A stretch of 42,698 nt of DNA from Alphaproteobacteria bacterium (lineage in GTDB: Bacteria > Pseudomonadota > Alphaproteobacteria > JAEULC01), in the NCBI GenBank assembly GCA_020846275.1, contig JADLEG010000263.1, positions 1 to 42,698 on the forward strand, in the 5' to 3' direction. Below are positions 24,041 through 30,982 of the stretch, piece after piece. Numbering within the stretch: position 1 is the first letter of the stretch; every line of letters begins with the position of its first letter. The notes under the pieces were generated by a model, which was not told where the DNA came from, made no database searches, and worked only from the letters and a program-made list of their open reading frames with translations. The position numbers were made by a program, and so were the translations under genes.

Positions 24041-25163
24041 TCCGCAGGACGTCATCGGCTGGGATCTGGGCGGGGCGCATCTGAAGGCGGCGCGCGTCGG
24101 CGCCGACGGCCGGCCGCTGAAGGTGCTGCAACTTCCCTGCCGCCTGTGGCTGGGCCTTGGCGAGCTCGACAAGGCGCTGGACCAGGCGATGGCGGCGCTG
24201 GGGCCCTGCCCGCGCCACGCCGTCACCATGACCGGCGAGCTGGCCGACCTGTTCCGCGATCGCCGGGCGGGCGTCGCGGGGCTGCTGGGCGCGATGACCG
24301 AGCGCCTGCGCGGCGCGGCGCTGCTGGTCTATGCCGGAAAGGCGGGGTTCCTGCCGCCGCGCGCGGCGCTTCGGCGGGTGGACGATGTCGCGTCCGCGAA
24401 TTTCCTCGCCAGCGCCGAGGCGCTCGCCGTGCGCGTGGCCGAAGCCCTGTTCGTCGACCTGGGCAGCACGACGGCCGACCTGATCCCGATCGTCGGCGGC
24501 AAGCCGCGGCCACGCGGGCTGACCGATTTCGCGCGGCTGGCCACGGCCGAGCTGGTCTATACCGGCGTCACCCGCACCCCCGTCATGGCAGTGGCGCGCG
24601 ATGCGCCGGTGCTGGGCAAGCGGCGCGGGCTGATGGCGGAGTATTTTGCCACCATGGCTGACGTGCATCGTCTCGCCGGCGGCCTTCCGCGCGGCGCCGA
24701 CCAGCTGCCCAGCGCCGACAACCGCCCGAAGTCCCAGGCGGACAGCGCGCGCCGCCTGGCGCGGATGGTCGGCGCCGATGCCGACGCGCATCCCCGCGCG
24801 ATGTGGATCGCCCTCGCGCGCCATCTCGCCGGCGAGCAGCTCGCGCAGGTGCAGGACGCGGCAGACCGCGTGCTGTCGCGCAAGGCGATCGCTAGGGCTG
24901 CGCCGGTGATCGGCGCGGGCGTCGGGCGCTTCGTCGTCCGGCGCCTGGCCCGCGCGCTGGACCGGCCCTATGTCGATGCCGGCACGGTGCTGGCCAGTGG
25001 CGCGACGTTGGGCGTGCGCGAAGGGGTGGCGCGCTGCCTGCCGGCCGTTGCCGTCGCGCTGCTGGCCGCGGAGCGCAGCGCCTTTCGCACCGCGTCGAGC
25101 CGCCCCGGGTCGAGCGAGCCGTCGCGTCCCGCGCGGCACAGGGCGCCGCGAAAACCGAGATAG
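24027..25163 (+). CDS. MfnF-like / H4MPT-linked C1 pathway protein (hydantoinase/oxoprolinase-like fold)
   Basis: A 378-residue protein of the ASKHA ATPase-like group found in H4MPT clusters. VIGWDLGGAHLKAARV opens the phosphate-1 loop, AVTMTGELADLFRDR follows near 66-80, and LFVDLGSTTADLIPIVGGKPRPRGLTDFARLATAELVYTGVTRTPV (about 141-186) is highly typical. The methanogen relative MfnF joins the aminomethylfuran diphosphate to glutamyl-tyramine in methanofuran synthesis; equivalence here is inference. The recognisable core ends near residue 349; the last 29 residues are low-complexity and antisense to mfnB. Translation overlaps the cyclase by 14 bases. Confidence 0.8.
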   Translation: MPRSSPQDVIGWDLGGAHLKAARVGADGRPLKVLQLPCRLWLGLGELDKALDQAMAALGPCPRHAVTMTGELADLFRDRRAGVAGLLGAMTERLRGAALLVYAGKAGFLPPRAALRRVDDVASANFLASAEALAVRVAEALFVDLGSTTADLIPIVGGKPRPRGLTDFARLATAELVYTGVTRTPVMAVARDAPVLGKRRGLMAEYFATMADVHRLAGGLPRGADQLPSADNRPKSQADSARRLARMVGADADAHPRAMWIALARHLAGEQLAQVQDAADRVLSRKAIARAAPVIGAGVGRFVVRRLARALDRPYVDAGTVLASGATLGVREGVARCLPAVAVALLAAERSAFRTASSRPGSSEPSRPARHRAPRKPR

Positions 25164-25879
25164 TCCGGCCGCAGCGCCGCCAGCGGCGCGATGTCGTCGA
25201 GCCGAAGCGATCCGGCAAGACCGCAGAGCAGGCCTTCCCGCTTCGCCGCCGTCACGAACCGCGCCAGCGTCGCGTCGTCGAGGCGCGCGCGCAGCCCGCA
25301 AGCGGTCTTGTCCGCCGTGTCGAGCATCGCGCCCAGGAACCCGGCGGCGCGCAGCGCCGGCAGCAGCGCGAGGTCGGGCGCGCGGTCGGCGAACATCACC
25401 GCAACCAGGCGCACGCCGCCGGCGACCGCCGGTCGCAGCGCGTCGAGCGTGCGCGGCACGTCGCCGTCGAACAACCCGACCTTGACGATGTCGACGCCGG
25501 CCGCCGCAATCGCCCGCACGGCGGGGACGACGGCTTCGGGCGTGAACGCATGATCGCCGATCGTGGCGCTGACCAGGGGGCGCGTTGCGACCTCATCCTT
25601 CGAGACGGGGCCTTCGCTGCGCGAAGCCCCCTCCTCAGGATGAGGTCGTTTCTGGCTTGCTGCCTCACCCTGAGGAGCCCGCGCAGCGGGCGTCTCGAAG
25701 GGCGAGGCAACCAACCTCGCGACGGCGCGCGCCACCGCGGGCGCCACCGCGCCCAGGGCGCCCGCGGAAGGCTCCTTGAGGTCGATCACGTCGACCCCCG
25801 CCGCCAGCGCGACACGTGCCTCGTCGACCGACCGCACGGACGCAAGCAGGCCGGGCGAGAGGCCCGCGCGGAATTCCAT
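24968..25879 (-). CDS. mfnB: (5-formylfuran-3-yl)methyl phosphate synthase MfnB (DUF556) with an in-frame palindromic insertion
   Basis: A 303-residue frame against about 235 for the family. It makes the furan precursor of methanofuran/methylofuran from glyceraldehyde-3-phosphate. VDVIDLKEPSAGALGA carries the Schiff-base-type Lys35, VDIVKVGLFDGDVPRTL the second lysine, and GAMLDTADKTACGL the third, so the catalytic set is kept. Two additions explain the excess. About 40 residues between ARAVARLVA and RPLVSATIGD are encoded by mirrored palindromes at 25588-25708. A 34-residue tail is antisense to mfnF. The ATG at 25879 is two bases beyond the flavoprotein stop, so it is the last gene of a three-gene operon with two FAD oxidoreductases. 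Confidence 0.85.
   Translation of the reverse strand: MEFRAGLSPGLLASVRSVDEARVALAAGVDVIDLKEPSAGALGAVAPAVARAVARLVASPFETPAARAPQGEAASQKRPHPEEGASRSEGPVSKDEVATRPLVSATIGDHAFTPEAVVPAVRAIAAAGVDIVKVGLFDGDVPRTLDALRPAVAGGVRLVAVMFADRAPDLALLPALRAAGFLGAMLDTADKTACGLRARLDDATLARFVTAAKREGLLCGLAGSLRLDDIAPLAALRPDYLGFRGALCRAGRDGSLDPGRLDAVRKALRSAASSATATAGRQRATPSRTPNVAPLASTVPAST
25588..25708. repeat. Mirrored pair of palindromic repeats inside mfnB (REPIN-like)
   Basis: Hairpin 1 has perfect 12-base arms CGACCTCATCCT (25588-25599) and AGGATGAGGTCG (25637-25648), with an inner GC stem between. Hairpin 2 has arms GCCTCACCCT (25662-25671) and AGGGCGAGGC (25699-25708, one mismatch) around a perfect inner stem GCCCGC-GCA-GCGGGC (25677-25691). 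The two units are in opposite orientation, 13 bases apart. A similar pair lies at 30504-30617. The TTCGAGACG/CGTCTCGAA core is common to all four units. The whole element is translated within mfnB. Confidence 0.88.
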
Positions 25880-25881
25880 CG

Positions 25882-27147
25882 CTAGAACCGCGTCGGCGCG
25901 AAGGGCGCGAGCGGCACGCCGGACGCACGGCCGGCGATCAGATCGGCGACGCAGCTTGCGGTGATCGCGGACAGGGTCAATCCGAGGTGCCCATGGCCGA
26001 AGGCCAGCGTCACGCGGTCGCTCGCGGGCGCGGGGCCGATGACGGGCTTCGAGTCGGGCAGCGACGGGCGGAAGCCCATCCATTCGCGCTCGGGCCGGTC
26101 GCCGAGGCCCGGCAGCGCATCGCGCGCGAACGCCGCCATGCGGCGGATGCGCCGGTAGTCGGGCGGCGCGTCGAGGCCGGCGAACTCGACGCCGCTGGTC
26201 AGGCGGATGCCGTCTTCCATCGGCGCCAGCACGAAGCCGTGGTCGCCGAAATAGGTCGGCCGCCCGACCGCGCGCGCCTGGTCGGCCTTCAGGTAGAGAT
26301 GGTACCCGCGCTCGGTATCCAGCGGCACGCGCGCGCCGACCATCTGGGCGAAGGGCTTGGAGAAGGCGCCGGCTGCGATCACCGCGCGGTCGTAGCGCGT
26401 GCTGCCCTGGTCGGTCGCGATCGTCGGCGCGCCGTCCGCGCCGATCGCGATGCCTTGCACCGTCCCCTGCACGAACTTTCCGCCGCCCTGGCGGATGGCC
26501 GCGGCATAGGCCTGGGACAGCTTCAACGGCGTGCTGGCGAAGCCGGAATCGGGCGAGAACACGCCGTGCGTGTAGCGGCGGTTAATGCCCGGCTCGAGTT
26601 GTCGCAATTCGTCGGCGTCCAGCTCGTCTACCTTGAGTCCGTATTTCCGGATCAGCGCCACGTCGCCCTTGGTGCCGGCGGCCTTTTCGGCCGGATAGAC
26701 CTTGAGCCAGCCCACGCGCTTGACGACGCCTTCGATGCCGTGCCGGCGCATCAGTTTGTCGTGCGCGTCGAAGGCCCGGGTCACCAGCGGCGTCATGTCG
26801 CGCGAGATTTCCTCTACCCGCGCAGGCGTGCTGGCGGCAAGGAAGCGCAGCAGCCAGGGCAGCGCGCGCGGCAGGTAGGCCCAGCGCATGCGCAGCACGG
26901 AATCCGGATCGAGCAGCATCTTGGGCGCGTCGCGCCAGATGCCGGGATAGGCGACCGGCGTGATGCCGCTGACCGAGATCACCCCGGCATTGCCGAAGGA
27001 GGTGCCGGCGCCCGGCTCGAGTCGGTCGATCAGCGTGACGCGGTGGCCGTCCTGCTGGAGCGTCAGCGCGGTCGCCAGCCCGACGATGCCCGCGCCGATG
27101 ACGGCGATGTCCTGGGGGCCCGTGCCCGGGCGAGCGGCTTCAGTCAT
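25882..27147 (-). CDS. D-amino-acid dehydrogenase-like FAD oxidoreductase (DadA type)
   Basis: A 421-residue flavoprotein of the DAO superfamily. The FAD-binding Rossmann motif VIGAGIVGLATALTLQQDGHRVTLIDR is at about 15-41, GTSFGNAGVISVSG follows near 48-61 as in DadA, and the C-terminal FAD contact is FGHGHLGLTLSAITA. It oxidatively deaminates or demethylates a small amino acid; the true substrate is not known. Its ATG overlaps the stop of the upstream FAD oxidoreductase as ATGA (27144-27147), and mfnB follows two bases after its stop. The tight operon with a methylofuran gene suggests an amine whose oxidation yields formaldehyde. Confidence 0.88.
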   Translation of the reverse strand: MTEAARPGTGPQDIAVIGAGIVGLATALTLQQDGHRVTLIDRLEPGAGTSFGNAGVISVSGITPVAYPGIWRDAPKMLLDPDSVLRMRWAYLPRALPWLLRFLAASTPARVEEISRDMTPLVTRAFDAHDKLMRRHGIEGVVKRVGWLKVYPAEKAAGTKGDVALIRKYGLKVDELDADELRQLEPGINRRYTHGVFSPDSGFASTPLKLSQAYAAAIRQGGGKFVQGTVQGIAIGADGAPTIATDQGSTRYDRAVIAAGAFSKPFAQMVGARVPLDTERGYHLYLKADQARAVGRPTYFGDHGFVLAPMEDGIRLTSGVEFAGLDAPPDYRRIRRMAAFARDALPGLGDRPEREWMGFRPSLPDSKPVIGPAPASDRVTLAFGHGHLGLTLSAITASCVADLIAGRASGVPLAPFAPTRF

Positions 27148-28265
27148 GCGAACCTGTCGATGGAGAAATGGCCGATCGGCGTGTCGGTCCTGCCGTCCAG
27201 CGCCAGCTCGGCGACGATCGCGCCGCAGCCCGGCCCGAGCTGGAAGCCGTGGCCGGAATAGCCGAAGGAATGGATCAGCCCGGGCGTGGTGCGGCTGGGC
27301 CCGATGATCGGCACCTCGTCGGGCATGTAGCCCTCGATCCCGCCCCAGGTGCGGATGACGCGCGCGTGCCTCAGCGCCGGCACGCTCATCGCGATGGCGC
27401 GCCCGGCGCGCGCCGAGACTTCCATCACCGCGCGCGTGCGGCGGCGGATGCGATCGGGCGTGCCGCGGCCGGCGCCGCCGAACACCACGTTGCCGCGCTC
27501 GACCTGGCGCATGTAGACGCCGTCGCCCTCGCCCATCAGCGCGGCGTTGGCGTTGAGGAAAAAGGGCAGCGGCTCGGTCACGTTCATGTTGGGGGAGCGC
27601 GGCTCCTCGTCGACGATCTCGCCGAACCACGCGGCAACGTCGCGGGCCCAGGCGCCGGCCGTGTTGACGAGGACGCGCGAGCGCAGCTTGAGACCGCCCT
27701 CCGCCTCGACGACGAAGCCCGCGCCGTCGCGCACACCGCCGACGGCCTTGGTGTTCTCGCGGATATCGGCGCCGGCCTTGCGCGCCGCCCTGGCGAAGAG
27801 CGGCGAGACGACGCGCGGATTGGCATGGCCGTCCTCGGCCAGAAGCGAGCCGCCGATCACCCGCTCGCCGAGCCAGGGATAACGGTCGCGGATCGCATTG
27901 CGGCCGAGGAGTTCGCTGTTGAGCCCGAATTCGCGCGCGCCCTTGGCCCAGTCCTCGAGCACCGCCATCTCGGCATCCGAGCAGGCCAGGCGCAGATGGC
28001 CGGACTGCACGAACTCGCCGTCGTGGTCGATCAGCTCCTTCATCCGGCCCCACAGCGCGCGCGAGCGCCGCGCCAGCGGCAGTTCGTCGAGATGGCGCCC
28101 CTGCTGGCGCACGCCGCCGAAATTGACGCCGCTGGCCTGCGCGCCGCACAGGCCGGATTCCAGCAGCACCACGGAAGCGCCGCGCCGGCGCAAATGCAGC
28201 GCGGTCGAGCAGCCATGAATGCCGCCGCCGATGATCGCCACGTCGGCGGTCAACGTCTCGCTCAT
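27144..28265 (-). CDS. FAD-dependent oxidoreductase (glycine/sarcosine oxidase-like, SoxB type)
   Basis: A 373-residue DAO-family protein. DVAIIGGGIHGCSTALHLRRRGASVVLLE (about 8-36) is the FAD site. GVNFGGVRQQGRHLDELPLARRS and the C-terminal SFGYSGHGFQLGPGCGAIVAELALDG resemble sarcosine oxidase beta/monomeric-type enzymes. I took the ATG at 28265 because the Rossmann motif begins eight residues later; no clear Shine-Dalgarno is seen and an in-frame ATG at 28325 is possible. It is first in an operon with the DadA-like protein and mfnB, and divergent from the fadB-like gene. An N-methyl amino acid substrate would supply formaldehyde to Fae (inference). Confidence 0.85.
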   Translation of the reverse strand: MSETLTADVAIIGGGIHGCSTALHLRRRGASVVLLESGLCGAQASGVNFGGVRQQGRHLDELPLARRSRALWGRMKELIDHDGEFVQSGHLRLACSDAEMAVLEDWAKGAREFGLNSELLGRNAIRDRYPWLGERVIGGSLLAEDGHANPRVVSPLFARAARKAGADIRENTKAVGGVRDGAGFVVEAEGGLKLRSRVLVNTAGAWARDVAAWFGEIVDEEPRSPNMNVTEPLPFFLNANAALMGEGDGVYMRQVERGNVVFGGAGRGTPDRIRRRTRAVMEVSARAGRAIAMSVPALRHARVIRTWGGIEGYMPDEVPIIGPSRTTPGLIHSFGYSGHGFQLGPGCGAIVAELALDGRTDTPIGHFSIDRFA

Positions 28266-28369
28266 CCTTGTACCATGCCATTCCCCCGGCGCGCGGTAAA
28301 CCCGATCATCGGACAGGTGTGGCATGCGCCCGCCATTGCTATAGTCCGCGCCCCTGACGGAGGACACGA

Positions 28370-30484
28370 ATGCCAGAGCCGGTAGCGCGCACGCAGAACG
28401 GCCGCATCGCCGTATTGACCATCGATAACCCCCCGGTCAACGGCCTGGGCGCCGAGGTGCGCAGGGGGCTGGACCGCGAGGTGAAGGCGGCCTTGGCGGA
28501 CGCGGGCACGGCGGCGGTCGTCATCGCGGGCAGGGGCAAGATGCTGTCCGCCGGCGCCGACATCCGCGAGTTCGGCAAGCCGCAGCAGGAGCCGATCCTG
28601 CCCAAGGTGCTGGCGGTGATCGAGGACGCGGCCAAGCCGGTGGTGGCCGCGATCCACGGCCATGCGCTGGGCGGCGGGCTGGAGCTGACGCTCGCCTGCC
28701 ACTATCGAGTCGCCGCTGCCGGCACGCGCGTCGCCCTGCCCGAGGTGACGCTGGGCATCGTGCCGGGCGCGGGCGGCACGCAGCGCCTGCCGCGCCTCGC
28801 CGGCGTCAAGACGGCGCTCGAGCTGATGACCACCGGCGAGATGGTGCCGGTGAAGCGCGCCCAGGCGCTCGGCATCGTCGACGAGGTGGTCGACGGCGAC
28901 GTGGTCGAGGCGGCGGTGAAATTCGCCGAGGACCTGCTGGCGAAGGGCGCGAAGCCCCGGCGCACGCGCGATCGCGACGACAAGCTGGCCGAGGCGCGCG
29001 CGACGCCCAACCTGATCGCCGAGTTCCGCCAGGGCCTGAAGCGCAGCGCGCGCGGCCAGGAATCGCCCTTCGCCGTGGTCGACTGCGTCGAGGCCGCGCT
29101 GGCAAAGCCGTTCGACGAGGGCATGGCCTTCGAACGCGCGACCTTCCAGCGCCTGGTCGGATCGGACCAGGCGGCCGCCCTGCGCCACGCCTTCTTCGCC
29201 GAGCGCGAGGCGGCGAAGGTGAAGGACGTGCCCGAGGACACGCCGGCCGCGCCGATCAAGCGCGGCGCGGTGCTGGGCCTGGGCACGATGGGCGCGGGCA
29301 TCGCGATCTGCTTCGCCAATGCCGGCATCCCCGTGCGGGTGCTGGAAACGTCGCAGGACCTGCTCGACAAGGGGCTGGCGCGCATCCGCGGGACCTATGC
29401 CGGCATGGTCGAGCGCAAGCGCCTGGACCAGGCCGAGATGGACCGGCGCATGGCGCTGGTCGCCGGCACCACGCAGATGGCCGACCTGGCGGACTGCGAC
29501 GCCGTGGTCGAGGCGGTGTTCGAGGACATGGCGCTGAAGAAGGAGATCTTCGCCAAGCTCGACGCGGCCTGTCCCACGGCGGCGATCATCGCCACCAACA
29601 CCTCGAGCCTGGACGTCGACGCGATCGCCGCCGCCACGAAGCGGCCCGAGCGCGTGATCGGCATGCATTTCTTCAGCCCGGCGAACGTGATGCGCCTGGT
29701 GGAGACGGTGCGCGGCAAGAAGACCTCGCCCGCCACGATCGCCGCGACCATGGCGCTCGACAAGAAGCTGGGCAAGGTCGCCGCCCTTGTCGGGGTGTGC
29801 GACAGCTTCGTCGGCAACCGCATGTACTATGCCTACCAGCGCCAGGCGAATTTCAGCCTGGAGGAAGGCGCGCTGCCGCAGCAGGTCGACAAGGCGATGC
29901 AGGATTTCGGCTTCCCGATGGGCCCCTTCGCCACCGGCGACCTGGCCGGCGTCGATGTCGGCTGGCGCATCCGCAAGCAGCGCGCGGCCCAGCGCGCGGC
30001 GCAAGGGTTGCCGCCCGATCCGCGCCGCTACTCGCCGATCGCCGACCGCATCGCCGAAATGGGACGCTACGGCCAGAAGACCGGCGCGGGCTGGTACCGC
30101 TACGAGAAGGGCGGGCGGGCGCCGATGCCCGATCCGGAGATCGAGAAGCTGATCCTGACCGTCTCTCAGGAGAAGGGCATCGCGCGGCGCAGCTTCACCG
30201 ACCAGGAAATCGTCGAGCGCTGCATGTTCCCGCTGGTCAACGAGGGCGCGAAGATCCTGGAGGAGGGCATCGCCCAGCGCGCATCCGACATCGACGTGGT
30301 CTGGCTGTTCGGCTACGGCTTCCCGCGCTGGCGCGGCGGGCCGATGTACTGGGCCGACCGCATCGGGCTCGACAAGGTCTATGCGACCATGAGCAGACTC
30401 TACGCGAACGACAAGGACTGGTGCGAGCCCGCGCCCCTGCTGGCCAAGCTGGCACGCGAGGGCAAGAAGTTCGCGGACGTCTGA
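28370..30484 (+). CDS. Bifunctional enoyl-CoA hydratase / 3-hydroxyacyl-CoA dehydrogenase (FadB/peroxisomal type)
   Basis: A 704-residue beta-oxidation enzyme. The N-terminal crotonase domain (about 1-190) has the oxyanion and catalytic motifs GGGLELTLACHYRVA and LPEVTLGIVPGAGGTQRLPR with both glutamates. The NAD domain begins with AAVLGLGTMGAGIA-type sequence near 300, and HFFSPANVMRLVETVRGKKT carries the catalytic histidine. Two C-terminal dehydrogenase domains end near residue 690. The HFFSPANVM form resembles mammalian peroxisomal multifunctional enzyme. GGAGG lies 6 bases before the ATG. No thiolase is adjacent. TATAGT at 28340-28345 may be its -10 box. Confidence 0.93.
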   Translation: MPEPVARTQNGRIAVLTIDNPPVNGLGAEVRRGLDREVKAALADAGTAAVVIAGRGKMLSAGADIREFGKPQQEPILPKVLAVIEDAAKPVVAAIHGHALGGGLELTLACHYRVAAAGTRVALPEVTLGIVPGAGGTQRLPRLAGVKTALELMTTGEMVPVKRAQALGIVDEVVDGDVVEAAVKFAEDLLAKGAKPRRTRDRDDKLAEARATPNLIAEFRQGLKRSARGQESPFAVVDCVEAALAKPFDEGMAFERATFQRLVGSDQAAALRHAFFAEREAAKVKDVPEDTPAAPIKRGAVLGLGTMGAGIAICFANAGIPVRVLETSQDLLDKGLARIRGTYAGMVERKRLDQAEMDRRMALVAGTTQMADLADCDAVVEAVFEDMALKKEIFAKLDAACPTAAIIATNTSSLDVDAIAAATKRPERVIGMHFFSPANVMRLVETVRGKKTSPATIAATMALDKKLGKVAALVGVCDSFVGNRMYYAYQRQANFSLEEGALPQQVDKAMQDFGFPMGPFATGDLAGVDVGWRIRKQRAAQRAAQGLPPDPRRYSPIADRIAEMGRYGQKTGAGWYRYEKGGRAPMPDPEIEKLILTVSQEKGIARRSFTDQEIVERCMFPLVNEGAKILEEGIAQRASDIDVVWLFGYGFPRWRGGPMYWADRIGLDKVYATMSRLYANDKDWCEPAPLLAKLAREGKKFADV

Positions 30485-30503
30485 GGCTCAGCGCCGGCGC
30501 TTC

Positions 30504-30617
30504 TCATGGTTCGAGACGGCTGCTTCGCAGCCTCCTCACCGTGACGCGCCTGTATTGAATCGCAACAACATCGCGTCATCCTGGGGAGCCTGCGCAAGCA
30601 GGCGTCTCGAAGGATGA
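30504..30617. repeat. Second mirrored pair of palindromic repeats (REPIN-like)
   Basis: Hairpin 3: TCATGGT (30504-30510) against ACCGTGA (30538-30544), inner stem GGCTGC-TTC-GCAGCC (30518-30532). Hairpin 4: TCATCCT (30576-30582) against AGGATGA (30611-30617), inner stem GCCTGC-GCAA-GCAGGC (30588-30603). The orientation and TTCGAGACG/CGTCTCGAA core match the pair inside mfnB. They fill the intergenic region after the fadB-like gene, where they may also end transcription. Confidence 0.85.
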
Positions 30618-30659
30618 GGAGCCGCCTGCCCAGCGGATAGGCGGGCTGACCCGACCCTG

Positions 30660-30899
30660 CCTATCGACCGGTCAGGCGCGACCGGCCTGCCACCGGGCAT
30701 GTCGCCGCGCTCGGGCCCGCTGGCGATCAACAAGATCGACCTGGCGCCGACGGTGGGCGCGAGCCTGGAGGTGATGGACCGCGACGCCAGGCGCATGCGC
30801 GGCGAGCGGCCGTTCATCTTCACCAACATCCGCGCCGGCAAGGGCGTGGCCGATATCGCGAAATTCCTGGCCGACAAGGGCGGGTTGACGCCGGCCTGA
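30660..30899 (+). pseudogene. ureG: 3' remnant of urease accessory GTPase gene ureG
   Basis: An open frame whose last 58 residues read as the C-terminus of Ure[36 protein letters not shown], then [22 protein letters not shown] is the G4 guanine-specificity motif. The P-loop and metal-binding CxH regions, about 130 upstream residues in a real UreG, are absent; the preceding residues ([12 protein letters not shown]) do not match. No other urease gene is near. It therefore looks like a decayed fragment, although the ATG at 30699 leaves a 66-residue frame. It directly follows a palindromic repeat pair. Confidence 0.7.
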
Positions 30900-30919
30900 T
30901 CGGCCCATTGCGCCTTCCC

Positions 30920-30948
30920 TTGTGAGGGCGCGCCGCGCGCACTAGAAT
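30920..30948 (+). promoter_or_regulatory. Putative sigma-70 promoter of the DivL-like kinase gene
   Basis: TTGTGA (30920-30925), a 17-base spacer and TAGAAT (30943-30948). Transcription would start near 30955, leaving a leader of about 28 bases that contains a GGGGGGA run before the ATG at 30983. Confidence 0.5.
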
Positions 30949-30982
30949 CGCCCCAAAATCGGGGGGACCGAGCGCTGAGCGC

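Noticed and set aside
25882..28281. A 799-residue fusion of the DadA-like protein with upstream sequence
   Set aside because: The upstream half is an out-of-frame reading of the FAD oxidoreductase gene; the ATGA junction at 27144-27147 gives normal ends for both proteins.
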